Assembly (NCBI GenBank): GCA_037039685.1
Contig: JAWNGF010000001.1
Coordinates: 5,394,001 to 5,458,000 of the forward strand
Direction of reading: 5' to 3'
DNA length: 64,000 nucleotides
Source of the DNA: Ceratobasidium sp. AG-K
Lineage: Eukaryota > Basidiomycota > Agaricomycetes > Cantharellales > Ceratobasidiaceae
Both the position numbers and the translations under genes were made by a program. Positions 33,284 to 44,129 of the stretch are shown one piece after another. The notes below the pieces were generated by a model, which did not search any database, had not been told where the DNA came from, and saw only the letters and a list, made by a program, of their open reading frames with translations. Each line of letters begins with the position of its first letter. The stretch's first letter is position 1.

Positions 33284-35405
33284 ATGTCGAAAGTCCAAAA
33301 TAGTCTGATGGTTCTAAGCGTCAGTGGGGCAACACTCCTAAATGTAAGCACCTCGTGCTCGCGTTACAACCTGCTTATACGCTACCTTTCGTGTAGACAT
33401 TTCAATCAGGATGTATGACTGTGGCGTTGCCTTCGATTCAAAAAGAGCTTTCCATCTCCCAGGTACGTCCGATTCCCCGACGGCGCCAATGCATCCGTGA
33501 CCATATTTCCTGTCAGAGTGACCTACAATGGCCAGTTTCCGTTTACTCGCTCACTTATGGTTGTTTCCTGCTTTTATCTGGGAGGCTAGCGGATATTCTG
33601 GGCCGACGTTTGCTCTTTCTAGTCGGAACAGCCTGGTTTGCAGCATTCAGTCTAGCCGTCGCATTCTCGCCCTCCCAGGTGGTCCTAATTACCCTTATGG
33701 CCTTACTCGGCGTGGGCCCAGCAGCTAATACTCCGGCTGCTGTGGGGCTTTTCGGTGCTCATTTCGTAGGGAGAGCCAAGGAAAAAGCTTTTGCTTGTAA
33801 GCCCATGCCTCTCTTGCCATCCACGTCGCTATTGATTTAATACGAGTTTAGTGTTAGGTGGTGCTCAGCCTTTGGGTTACATAGGCGGTCTAGTTATTGG
33901 TGGAATATTATGTCAATCTCCTGTTGGCTGGCGCTCACTTTTCTGGGTCCAAGCAGCGCTCGGAGCGATCTTCACCGTGATGGCGTGGTTTTGTCTTCCG
34001 CCCAATCACCCAGGACCCGAGTCTGAGGATGAGGGCGAGCAAGGAGAAAGCGCGAAGGTTATGATCAAGCGATTAAAGCGCATTGATTGGGTCGGTGCCG
34101 GCTTGAGTAGCGTTGGTTTGGGTCTGTTTACTTTTTCGCTTGCGTGAGTATGGTGCTATCCTGGTATTCTCTTTGGTTTTATGTGATTGATACGGAATAC
34201 TAGCGGCGCCGAGTCTGCACCGAAAGGTTGGAAGACCCCCTATATACCGAGCCTTCTTGCTGTGTCGGTAATTCTCCTAGCTGGGTTTGTGGAATGGGAA
34301 CGCCGACGTGAACGCACCGGAAAGTCTGTGTTGGTACCATTGTCTATATTCCGCGCGCCAAGGTTTGGGCCTTTACTTGGAGTGGTGAGTAGAATGCAGA
34401 TATCTGAACTAGCGTTTAGCTCACACTTGTGAAGGTATTCACAGCCTGGTGGAGCTTTAATGCATTGAACTATTACGCTACACTCTTGTATGTATTTATT
34501 ATTTCTCGCTTGAGCCAGTCATGATCTTCTTGTAACAGCTTTCAATCGGTCCAGCTCCTTTCGCCTCTCCAGACCTCTATAAGCTTTCTCCCTCTTGCCA
34601 TGTCCGGGATCGCTGTAAGTAATTCACTCATGCAACGGGCATGCGCAGCACTGACCTTACCATTGTAGTTGAATATGCTTTCCGGTCTCCTAATGAACCG
34701 AGTCAAGCCTCAGGTTCTCATTTTTGTAGGACTTGTCCTCAGCATTGTAAGTCGCTCATCGTGTCGTTTGAGTGATTCTAATATTATGAGCTTTTAGGCT
34801 GCAGCCGCTTTGTTCGCGCTTATCAAAACCAATGTTAGCTACTGGGCAATGAGTCTGCCATTTTTGCTCCTTTTGCCCGGGCCAGACCTTTGCTACTCTG
34901 TGTTGAACCTCCATATATGCAACGTTGTCGATATACACAACCAAGCTTTGGCAGGAGCCCTGTTTAATGTCGTAACCAGGGTAAGCCTCAGAAAATGACT
35001 AGATTGTCCATGGCAATAATCATACGCCTATAGGTTGGAACCTCTGTCGGTCTGGCTGTGACTTCGACAGTGTCAACTGCTATTCAGCATGCAACCGCCA
35101 AGCGTCAAAACACGACAGATTTGACTAAGCCTACGGTACTAATGCCTGGATATCGTGCCGCTGCATGGGGTATGGGGATTCTCTCGCTCTCCTAGTTGGT
35201 TCTAATGGTACCTCTTACAGTTTGCTTTGGAATGGCTGTCCTATCTGTTATAATCTCGCTGCTTAAGCTTCACGACATGGAGATTATCAAACATGGAGAA
35301 CCAACGGATGGCATTGAACCCAGAACCAGCTTGGCTGTCGAGATGGATCATTTGCCCTCGACAGAGAGGCAGGAGAAGGCGGAATCTATTTCAAGCAGTG
35401 TTTAG
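33284..35405 (+). CDS. MFS transporter 2, drug/proton antiporter type
   Basis: A second major facilitator exporter, not closely similar to the one at 14.7 kb. The start MSKVQNSLMVLSVSGATLLN joins to TFQSGCMTVALPSIQKELSI after an intron. Helix 2 and motif A follow: YSLTYGCFLLLSGRLADILG then RR. Motif C-like helix 5 reads GGAQPLGYIGGLVIGGILCQ. The central loop is acidic (GPESEDEGEQGESAKV) and is followed by a second half (RIDWVGAGLSSVGLGLFTFS; VLVPLSIFRAPRFGPLLGVV). The cytosolic tail ends QEKAESISSSV. Eight or more introns split the gene. The layout and the IDWVGAGL segment suggest a 14-helix exporter similar to aminotriazole-resistance-type fungal transporters; the substrate is unknown. Confidence 0.86.
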
Positions 35406-35663
35406 ATGAAGAATGAAGTGTATATGCGGGGTGAAATTACGGCATTACTAAACCTTTCCGGTTTTCACCTGAGTTGATCTACAGTCTGGCCCGTCAAATA
35501 CTTTTGACATATGCTGAGAGATTAAAGCAGAATAACAAAGTATGAATTATTACTATGGTGGGGTAGTACATTGTAGAAAAGAGGCGGTTGGGTAGAATGT
35601 CACTGTAGTGAGAGCTGGAATTGGAGTTGATCAGTCTCCTGTTCACCTTGTTCGGCTAACTCA
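35406..35663. other. Short flank between MFS 2 and the inverted repeat
   Basis: Holds the MFS 3' UTR. The last bases (GGCTAACTCA before 35664) still resemble, with small gaps, the outer end of the right repeat arm. Confidence 0.4.
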
Positions 35664-36368
35664 CCATTTGTGTCACATTGCAGCACTCTCGTTGTCTCGC
35701 CGTCGTATTCGGAGCGATCACCCGACCCATTCCGACCCCCAGGCTCTCGCCCAAGTCAGCCCCAGGTCAGCGTGCCTCGTCCTATTCTCACTCGACGAGT
35801 CTCATCAGCTGCTCCTCGCGGCCTCCGGTCATCCGAGCGCCTCGCACAGGTCACAAGCCATACTCGTTGTCCCATGCAGAGCGTACGTAGGTGACGCGTC
35901 TACCCCAGGACGACGAGCCCCAGCCAGCGACCACACGTGCGTTCGAGATTTCGACTCGGGACGCCCCGTGCAGAGCGTACGCTAGGTCACGCTGCTGCGC
36001 CGGGACGTAGGTAAGCGGTGGTGGGTGGTGATCAAGCTAAGAGCGAGCGTCAGAAGACTCGAAGAGAGAGGGAGATCGAAGACTTACTCATGACTGGAAA
36101 GTCTCGAGGTCGTCGAGAGGACTGAGCAGAGTATGTAGGACGATGAGCTCAAGGAGTAGAGTAGGGGAGGGAGCAGAGGTGGTGGTGTCGACTCTGGCTC
36201 TGGCGGGTGGGTACTTATAGTGTGAGGTGGTCCGATCCGAGACTCGGGGGCTGGTCATGCGCGATCTGTTGGGGCGGTCCATGAGCGATGGGCTGGCGGG
36301 AGAAGCGGGAGGGATAGGAGACACTATGGAGCGACTAAAATGTAGTATATAGGGGTTGATTGGTGATT
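35664..36368 (-). repeat. Left arm (705 bp) of a long, almost perfect inverted repeat
   Basis: This arm is the reverse complement of 36585-37289. Anchors spread along the arms keep a constant coordinate sum (72953), so there is no length change; I saw only two mismatches. Read on the minus strand, from the inner end outward, it has a TATA-like CACTATAAGTACCC and, about 125 bases on, a pyrimidine-rich leader ending CAGTCATGA|GTAAGT. That looks like a promoter, a start codon and a splice donor. Confidence 0.9.
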
Positions 36369-36584
36369 CAAACTGAGAGATCAGGTGTTGGTCCAAGTTG
36401 TACAAAGTCGGCGTCGCGTCGGGGCAACAATGGTGGAGTATTAGGATGCCCAAAGTTGGTGAGAGCAACAGCATTGACGGTGGTTGACACCAATTCACAT
36501 GATGCTCTGGAGTTTTCAAGTTTGTGCGTACTATATTCGTACGAGCTTAATACGCACGATTATACAGATTACCGCTCGGTTTAA
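36369..36584. other. 216-bp spacer of the inverted repeat
   Basis: Unique spacer between the arms. The first bases next to each arm are weakly similar when inverted (CAAACTGAG against TTAAACCGAG), suggesting that the original repeat was longer. It has no convincing gene. Confidence 0.6.
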
Positions 36585-37289
36585 AATCACCAATCAACCC
36601 CTATATACTACATTTTAGTCGCTCCATAGTGTCTCCTATCCCTCCCGCTTCTCCCGCCAGCCCATCGCTCATGGACCGCCCCAACAGATCGCGCATGACC
36701 AGCCCCCGAGTCTCGGATCGGACCACCTCACACTATAAGTACCCACCCGCCAGAGCCAGAGTCGACACCACCACCTCTGCTCCCTCCCCTACTCTACTCC
36801 TTGAGCTCATCGTCCTACATACTCTGCTCAGTCCTCTCGACGACCTCGAGACTTTCCAGTCATGAGTAAGTCTTCGATCTCCCTCTCTCTTCGAGTCTTC
36901 TGACGCTCGCTCTTAGCTTGATCACCACCCACCACCGCTTACCTACGTCCCGGCGCAGCAGCGTGACCTAGCGTACGCTCTGCACGGGGCGTCCCGAGTC
37001 GAAATCTCGAACGCACGTGTGGTCGCTGGCTGGGGCTCGTCGTCCTGGGGTAGACGCGTCACCTACGTACGCTCTGCATGGGACAACGAGTATGGCTTGT
37101 GACCTGTGCGAGGCGCTCGGATGACCGGAGGCCGCGAGGAGCAGCTGATGGGACTCGTCGAGTGAGAATAGGACGAGGCACGCTGACCTGGGGCTGACTT
37201 GGGCGAGAGCCTGGGGGTCGGAATGGGTCGGGTGATCGCTCCGAATACGACGGCGAGACAACGAGAGTGCTGCAATGTGACGCAAATGG
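36585..37289 (+). repeat. Right arm (705 bp) of the inverted repeat
   Basis: Plus-strand copy of the same sequence. It starts AATCACCAATCAACCCC, has TATA-like CACTATAAGT at 36731-36740, a short Ser/Pro/Arg-rich frame (MDRPNRSRMTSPRVSDRTTS), and CAGTCATGA followed by GTAAGT at about 36857-36869. The outer end is GCAATGTGACGCAAATGG. The arm could be a long terminal inverted repeat of a foldback element or one of two LTR-like units in opposite orientation; no transposase or reverse transcriptase lies between the arms. Confidence 0.9.
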
Positions 37290-38537
37290 TATGTAGTTAG
37301 GCACTAGAGCTAGAAGCCATGCTAAGTAGAAATAGCACCTGCTCAGGGATCAAGGCGTTCTGCACAACCCACTCTTCACAACGAAATAATGTAACCATTG
37401 TCTGAAACATGTGCTTGCTGCTGTAATTTTACACGCAATTAAGCAAAGCGACTCGCTATCACTCAGTCTGCCTGGTCTGATTGACTAAAAGCCCCAGATG
37501 TGACCGTGTCCCGCCTTGAACAATGGTGAATTGAGCATCATTCCACCAACGTGACAACGGCATATATCACCAAGAAATTCCTGTATATGACGTTTAATCC
37601 ACCCCTGCCTCGGTAGCTCATCCTATTAAAACATTTTGCATGCGGATACTCCCCATGGACCCACCTTTGACAACTTAACGTGTTGTTGGACGACATTGCG
37701 CCGGATGCCAAAGGGCATCGGACTGATAAACGTATCAATTTTTGGAGTTAGCCAAGCTATTCTAGCCTTATCGTTGACACGTTGCATCGTGTATGTGTAT
37801 TAGACACCCGAAGTGCAACCAGCCGTCGGGAGTTAGCTTATCATTTTTACACCACCTGAACCTGCATAACCCAATTTGGGAGATATGAGTACCACGTGAC
37901 TCGATGAGGCAATTGCGCGTGTGAGGACCAAACTTGAATCACTACACACGACGAATGTCTGAGTAGTGGCTCGCTGATGTCGACCATGTTCCACCCGAAG
38001 CCAGATCCACTTAAGTTTGAATCAATTTTCTCATCAATCGATTATCACAAAGCCCCTCGTCTCTCGAGCCCTCGACGAGGCTTTCGGCCGTTTGTAGGCA
38101 AATGACGAGGGACTTTCTGCTGATCTAATGCGTGGCGCTCAAGGTCATCTGGTCTCAGATTACTCGGAATGGGTTGGTGGTGGACGAGGTCGCAAATGAG
38201 CCTCATCAACTCAGGAGCCTGATTTGCGCCCAACGTTTCTTGAAATGCTCCAACTTGCCTTATAAGCTAACCGAAACAACATACGGCTCTCTGCTTGACT
38301 ATCATTGGCTATCATTGGCAGAACTGAGGCGCTGCGCGTGGATGCCGTGTTCTGGTCCTGGCCGAGACAGAGTTCCATGAGTCGTAAGTGTATAAGAGTG
38401 TCTGGGGGATTAGCTCCGATGAATTTGTCGCTTGTCTCAAGGACCGACGTCTTCCCGCCCCCGACAACCGCTCTCTCGAATATAATTGCCAGCAAGCAAA
38501 CTGACTCTCGAACTCCCGTACTGTCCCTGCTTTCAAC
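37290..38537. other. Intergenic region upstream of the copper-fist gene
   Basis: About 1.25 kb with no supported gene. It should contain the promoter of the copper-fist gene. Confidence 0.4.
38299..38318 (-). promoter_or_regulatory. Tandem CCAAT boxes (10-bp direct repeat)
   Basis: CTATCATTGG occurs twice head-to-tail, giving two inverted CCAAT boxes ten bases apart, about 220 bases before the copper-fist ATG. CCAAT boxes bind the HAP complex in fungi; use here is inferred. Confidence 0.45.
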
Positions 38538-40241
38538 ATGGTATGTCTAGGCCTTCAATATTTATCATTACTTAAACCTCGCTTTAGATATTAATCGACG
38601 ACCAGAAGTTCGCATGGTATGTCGACCCCACTGGCCGAGACACCTGCACCGGCGTTTATTAATTCTATTTCTATAGCTCTGCGTGCATCAACGGTCATCG
38701 CTCGTCTTCTTGTCAACACACCGAAAGACCATTGTTTGAGATCAAGAAGAAAGGCCGTCCAGTAACGCAATGCTCGCGGTGCCGAGAGCTCCGCAAAACC
38801 CGATCCTACCACTCTAAATGTACCTGCGACCAGCCTGTCGCCACATCTGACACGTGCAACGTAGATGGTTCTGGGACCAGCACCGAGGAGACTCCGGGAA
38901 CGAAGCGTAAGAAATGTATGTACCTTCACCGATGGAGTGTAATCCACCGATTCGGTAACTGATTTGAACACTTGCGTCGACAGCCTCACGGCCGCTCCCA
39001 CTATACCTACATTGCCCAATGGTATCAAGGATCTCCTTGATGTGAGAAAGGCAGGTGATTTGGAGCAAAAGGAGCAATCCCGCAAGCGCTGTGAGTTGAC
39101 AATGTGGTTCAGGCCAAGCACCTATGCTCATTGTTCACATACAGTCAAAGCCATGCTTAATCCCTGTAAATGCTGGATGCGACGATACCAAGCGCTGCCG
39201 TTGTAATGGTTCAAAGCTGCTGGGGACTATCCAGGAGCAAGACGAGGGTGGTTCATGCTGCGATACCTCGGATCCTACTCAACCCCAGAGGCGAGCCACC
39301 CCATCGCGGAGGCTTCTCCCAAAGCCAAAAAAATCCGCCACGGCTATACCGCATGTGTCTTCCCCCTCAGCCCCTCTCCCAGCTACAAATAGCTGCTGCG
39401 CTCCCAAAGTTCCTCAGCCCGAGTCACAGCCTTCACCTTACCGTGATGCCCTATAGTAATCAAGCCGCTCAGTCTTCCGCCAGGATCTGCAGGCCCCTCG
39501 CTGCTTCCTAGCATTGCAACGTGGTCAACGCCTGGCTCTATCCTTCCCTACACCAACATACCACGACCTCCATGGACGGCTGCGGGTGTGGTGAAAATTG
39601 TGCGTGCGCCGGATGCGCCGAGCATCGTGGAGCCGTCGCTGCTGCTGTTGCAATTGCTGCTGGTCATCATAGTTGCCCGGACCGGTGCGGGACATGCCAG
39701 GATACATCTTCCATGGGGATGCAAATGACAAGTCTAGCCGGCCCGTCTGTTGCTGATGATAACTCCATTGAGAGTCTTCTTGCACGAGCGATCGCGAAGC
39801 TGCCGCCTCCCCCGCCCGGAAAGCTAAGCGTGTTCCAGTCGGAATCTGGAGGGGAGAGAGTTGCACTCGTAGTCCTGCCTCGCGCAGACAAGCCCGAAGC
39901 TGCCACGGCCCCGCGGTCATGCTGCGCCCCCCGCGCTTTGTCCACAACCATAGCCGCAAAGCCTCTGCCCTTCAGTCCCCAAGCCTCAAAGCTCAACCCA
40001 GGCCAAGGGGGCTGCCAATGGCCGACGGCGGATCCGGTCAGCCTCGCCTTCGGACGACGAGCTAACGGACGCCGACGCGGAAGGCGAACCCGATCCAGAC
40101 AACGAACCCGAAGCCTCAGATACTCCAGCAAGTGCAAGCACAAGCACGAAGAGCTGGGCGTTTGCACAACTCGACGTCGACGTTGACGTTGACTTGGAAC
40201 TCGGACTCGCTGCCGACGCGATCGACAAGCGGCTCGGGTAA
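38538..40241 (+). CDS. Copper-fist transcription factor (Cuf1/Mac1/Ace1 family)
   Basis: A nuclear copper-sensing regulator. After removal of a 47-base intron directly behind the ATG and a second intron at 38617-38676, the N-terminus reads MILIDDQKFACSACINGHRS then SSCQHTERP. This is the copper-fist zinc site C-x2-C-x8-C-x-H. The minor-groove motif KKKGRPVTQCSRC follows. Downstream, a Cys-rich cluster CGCGENCACAGCAEH matches C-x-C-x3-C-x-C-x2-C-x2-H, the copper-binding motif described for Cuf1. More Cys pairs (GSCCDTS, NSCCAPK, HSCPDRCGTC, RSCCAPR) surround it. The C-terminus is acidic (SDDELTDADAEGEPDPDNEP) and ends AIDKRLG, but only after a frame change at a GGGGG run near 40008. The Ctr gene at 25 kb is a plausible target of such a factor. 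Confidence 0.86.
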
Positions 40242-40708
40242 TCTAAAATAATGAATGAAAGCAATGGATTCGGTTCGGCTTTGGCAAATGGGTATCACAA
40301 GGGCGATTCTTCTATGGCATTCTTTGGTATTTTCTTGGACTGGTTTTGGGTTTAAATGTTACGAGTGTGCGAATATATGATCGTATCGAGATTTGGAATA
40401 AACTTTGCGGTATATTCTAGTGTATTAGAGACCCGAGCGATACATGTACTTCAGATGCGACCGGGTGCATGCCAACTAACCAGCACAGAGTGTATTGATG
40501 GAAGGTAGGGTGTCACCCCTTGAAAGCGAGAAACTCATAAGCAAAGCAGTGTGGGAGTCGGATGATCCAGTCTGATCGTTCAGACTCTAAAATCAAAAGT
40601 TAGTTCCCTTGGGTTTGTATTTAGCACAGTTGAGGGTGTCTCTTACGTGTCATCTAACCAAGGTTTGAGTATGTGAGTTGCGGGGGTTCCGAAGACGACG
40701 GAGAGTAC
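40242..40708. other. Convergent intergenic region
   Basis: Holds the 3' UTRs of the copper-fist and UBE2W-like genes. Nothing else is seen. Confidence 0.45.
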
Positions 40709-41435
40709 TTACCGTCGTAATGAAAAGCGGGTTTGCTTGGGAGACAGGGGTGCTGACCTCACATAACGATCGTTATCTACCGGCCTTTTCAATCGAGAGT
40801 TAGGTTGGTCGTTGTGCTCGCGTTACACTTTTACTTGCCTTTCCTTCTTCTACAGGAACCACCACGAGAGCGTCAGTTACACCAAAGCAGACGGATAGGA
40901 CAAACCACGAACCTTGCACGATGCAAGCATGCTCTGCAAAGTAATACACACAGAAGCTGTGTTCAGCACAGGGCTCCATTCATTGCCTAGGATCGAGGCG
41001 CAGATCTAGTTTGGTTAGGATCGCCGCCCAAACAACGGATAAAGAAGCAACCCACATGCCCATTCGAGTACACATGCGGATGAATAGGAGACTGGTATTG
41101 CTCGTTGACAACAAACACAACCTCGGGGGACTCCATGGGATATCGGTCGGTAAATGTAAATCGCAACGCGAATATTTCTCCCTGCTCAAGTTAGATATGC
41201 CACAATAGATTTTCCACTTGGGGACTTGCTTGATATACGCTTTCTCCGAGCACTTCAATCGTAAGGACCTAGTGTTACAATCAAAACGCCTGTTCAGTGG
41301 CCACCTTGAACCCTCACTTACCCATGTTTTCAGGTCGTCCGTGTTCACAACTTTAATACCAACTGGTGGTCCTTTCTCAGGATCGAGGAGCTCTTTCAGT
41401 TCCTTGGTCAGTCTTTTGGTGGCGATGGAAGCCAT
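40709..41435 (-). CDS. Ubiquitin-conjugating enzyme E2, UBE2W type
   Basis: An E2 of the UBE2W group, which adds ubiquitin to the free N-terminus of substrates in animals. The start MASIATKRLTKELKELLDPE is followed by GPPVGIKVVNTDDLKTW. Later exons give EIFALRFTFTDRYPMESPEV, VFVVNEQYQSPIHPHVYSNG and, after an intron, HICASILGNEWSPVLNTASV with the catalytic Cys. The HPH in place of the usual HPN and the SNGHIC context are typical of UBE2W. The tail continues LQSMLASCK, KKERQ, DNDRYVRSAPLSPKQTRF and stops at 40709; one extra T before the end may have changed a usual HYDD-like terminus. An in-frame ATG at 41498 would add 21 residues, but the family start is at 41435. Confidence 0.87.
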
Positions 41436-42162
41436 GGGTGTAGAGAAAGTACAGGGAGAGATGGGCCGACCGGCGGCAGGGGTGTTCTGCTGACTCATAC
41501 ACCTGTATTTGATTGGCGCTTGCTATCGATTTCATCTGCAAGGCGCAGACCTGCATACCATACATGTTTGAATCGTACGCGTATATGGGTATTCGAACAA
41601 ACAAACGACGCGGATCCTCTAACTTCTGTTTCATCACCGCCTCCAAAAATAGTCTCCAATTGGAGGATATATGGTATCGAATGGGTCGGACCAACCGGTA
41701 AATGCTGCGGCAGACGCAGCAACGTCTGCTTCCTCTCCAATTTGACTAGATGCCGGCACTTGGCTATGCTGAACCCTCCGGCGGGCGTTGGATAATTTGC
41801 CAACGGGCGACCAGGCGCGCAACTTTCGACCAACTTACGGAACCATGCTGGAATAAGAATTTCCCGCAGTCATGACGCAGTGCTTGGAGAGGCGCTGAGC
41901 GCATCTATAAAGAGTCGCCTGTGTTCGCCTCTGGAAAGCACGCATAACTTGTACCTACTACTCATCAGTAAGTCATTCAGCTCAACGATTCTCATAGGCC
42001 TCGCTCTGACAAACGGTGCACCAGCATATTTTTCATCCGCACAACGCATCCACCCACACAACTACAGCGTAGAACAGCGTCTCGATAAGGCCATAATATC
42101 GTTCACACCTAACCCATCACCCGCTCAGTACCTAGAACATACGCTCCCACTCATTCAAGTAT
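41436..42162. other. Divergent promoter region
   Basis: Between the UBE2W-like gene and the His-rich frame. Reading frames on both strands overlap here without recognisable motifs. Confidence 0.4.
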
Positions 42163-42424
42163 ATGGGATCAGCAATGTCCGGACACCATCAACACGGTTT
42201 CCCCTCCTCACACGGGGCGCCCCCTCCACATCACGGCATGCCTCCTCCACACCATGGCATGTCTCTTTCAACACGGGCCTGGGCCGCATATGCAAAGGCC
42301 CTTTGGTCCTGGATACGGCATGCACCCACCACCAGGTGGTCCCGGCTTCCACCACGAGCCAGGGCACCACGGGGGACCACACGGAGGACCACACGGTGGT
42401 CCTGGCCACAGGCATGGTTTCTGA
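42163..42424 (+). pseudogene. His/Gly/Pro-rich small protein with one internal frameshift
   Basis: The first 30 codons encode MGSAMSGHHQHGFPSSHGAP then PPHHGMPPPHHGMS, and the last 45, in another frame, encode FQHGPGPHMQRPFGPGYGMH, HPPPGGPGFHHEPGHHGGPH and GGPHGGPGHRHGF before TGA. Both parts have the same composition, so they belong together and are separated by a one- or two-base indel near 42250-42262. With the shift repaired in the mind, about a quarter of the residues are His. HGGPHGG-type repeats can bind Cu or Ni. It may be a real metal-binding or low-complexity protein broken by an indel or a sequencing error. No domain is recognised. Confidence 0.5.
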
Positions 42425-42643
42425 GAGGATGGAAAGTAGGCCAAGTCATTGTAAGATATAACTTATGTGTATTATCTCTGCAATGGATTGGACGATACGT
42501 GCACCCTACGAATGTACTCTGTGTTTCGACACGAACCATATTCCCTAAGAAACACGAAACGCAGAGGATCTTTGGGGTTTATACCAATTCAATTCGACCG
42601 CCATAATACATGCATATAATTACATTATCGCCAAACCAGCGCC

Positions 42644-43627
42644 TTATGCCTTGGGTTGGGTCGTAGTGCGAAGGTATGGCTATGATCAAGGTTAGACTAG
42701 TGTGAGGAGATGTTGCTCGAATGCGTACCTTGTGGGTAACATAGTTGGGGAACAAGGTGTTGGCCTCCTCGTTGGACACGCCAGGGTGGATAATAACATC
42801 GTCTCCCTTTTTCCAGTTGACAGGAGTCGTAATACGATGCTTGTCACCGAGCTGAAAGGCCCGGCTTCAATTCTTAGAACCACATCTCGTTCAAGTTTAC
42901 TTGCCTGGAGCGAGTCAATCACACGGATAATCTCATCAAAGCTGCGGCCAGTCTGTGCGGGGTAGCTGATCGTGAGACGGATGACCTTCTTGGGGTCGAT
43001 GACGAAAACGGTGCGGATCTGCAGACAGGTTAGACATACGTCGTTTGTGACACCAGGATTACTGACCGTGAACGGAATACCCTTGGCGTCGACGTTGGTC
43101 GCATCAACGGCGTCCAACATGTCGTACAAGGTTGAAATCTTGCGGTCGGCATCGGCAATCTGCGCTCTGTCAGTCTCAAAATAACAGGTCGTATAGAGAG
43201 CACACTCACGATGGGGAACTGGACGTCGGTCGGCGCAATCTTGCTTCCAACCTCGTTGATGTCTTCGATCCATTTGGCGTGCGAATCGAGGCCGTTGGCG
43301 GAGATACCAATGACCTTTACCCCACGGGCCTCAAAGTCCTTTTGCCGGCGGGCGACCTCGCCAAGCTCAGTCGTGCAGACCTGATCAACAACCACACGGT
43401 TTAGTTGCCGAACGCACGCCCAAGTGAGACTGACACGTACAGGGGTGAAATCGGCCGGGTGGGAGAATAACACACCCCAAGAGTTTCCGAGCCACTCGTG
43501 AAACTTGATGGGGCCCTGGGTGGTCTCTGCGACAAAATCAGGAGCGATGCTGCCGGCGATGATCGATTAATTGTCCGCGATTGTATGCGTTGGGAACGCC
43601 TCACCTTCCAAGGCGAAGAGAAACCAT
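42644..43627 (-). CDS. 1-Cys peroxiredoxin (Prx6 type)
   Basis: A thiol peroxidase that reduces hydrogen peroxide and lipid peroxides. Exon 1 reads MVSLRLGS; then IAPDFVAETTQGPIKFHEWL, WGVLFSHPADFTP and, across an intron, VCTTELGEVARRQKDFEARG. The peroxidatic Cys is in PVCTTE, the Prx6 signature. KVIGISANGLDSHAKWIEDI, FPIIADADRKISTLYDMLDA, RTVFVIDPKKVIRLTISYPA and GRSFDEIIRVIDSLQLGDKH follow. The arm-like C-terminus ends FPNYVTHK and PYLRTTTQPKA (stop 42644-42646). No resolving Cys of the 2-Cys kind is visible. About 225 residues, the family's normal size; at least six short introns. The longer frame reading past the last donor is an intron artefact. Confidence 0.93.
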
Positions 43628-44129
43628 GTTGATATTTCGAGTGTGGATGTGGTAGGAGGGAAACCTTATGGCCAGTACATCACCGAGGCGGCGCTCTTAT
43701 CCATTATTCGCACTGATTTGGGTCGGAGTTTACGACCGACGTCCAGAGCTATTCGTGCTGATCGCGCAATTGCATGAAAGAGCCAAGTGATCTCGCAATG
43801 GATTCTCACGCATCCAAAACCACGTGACCAACGCGTCTGGTCAAGTTGAGCTCACTTTTTAGGTCATATTTCTGTTCCAGGCAAAGCTCGTGGCGTCGTG
43901 CGGTCACTTTTTGCAAGAACTGCCGATCAAGAAGTAATCTTGATGCGATTCTCGAAATACGGGTGACATCATCCATTGAAAGCGTATCAAAGCAAGAAAA
44001 TGTCTGGAATAAAGGTCAAATACAGCTCAATCAACCCTAGCTGACACTTACAAGCTGATAAATACATAAAATGTCCAGCGATCGTGTGACTATAAAGAAT
44101 GTAGATATCTAATTGCAAATCCAAATTGC
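43628..44129. other. Intergenic region
   Basis: Promoter of the peroxiredoxin gene and 3' UTR of the Tctex gene. Short plus-strand frames are unsupported. Confidence 0.4.

Noticed and set aside
35608..35985. 125-codon frame in the repeat arm and its mirror copy
   Set aside because: Arg/Ser/Pro-rich text without a domain; it is present only because both arms are the same sequence. I annotate the repeat instead.
41495..41833. 112-codon minus-strand frame upstream of the UBE2W-like gene
   Set aside because: No motif, starts with no supporting context and overlaps the likely promoter region of the E2 gene.
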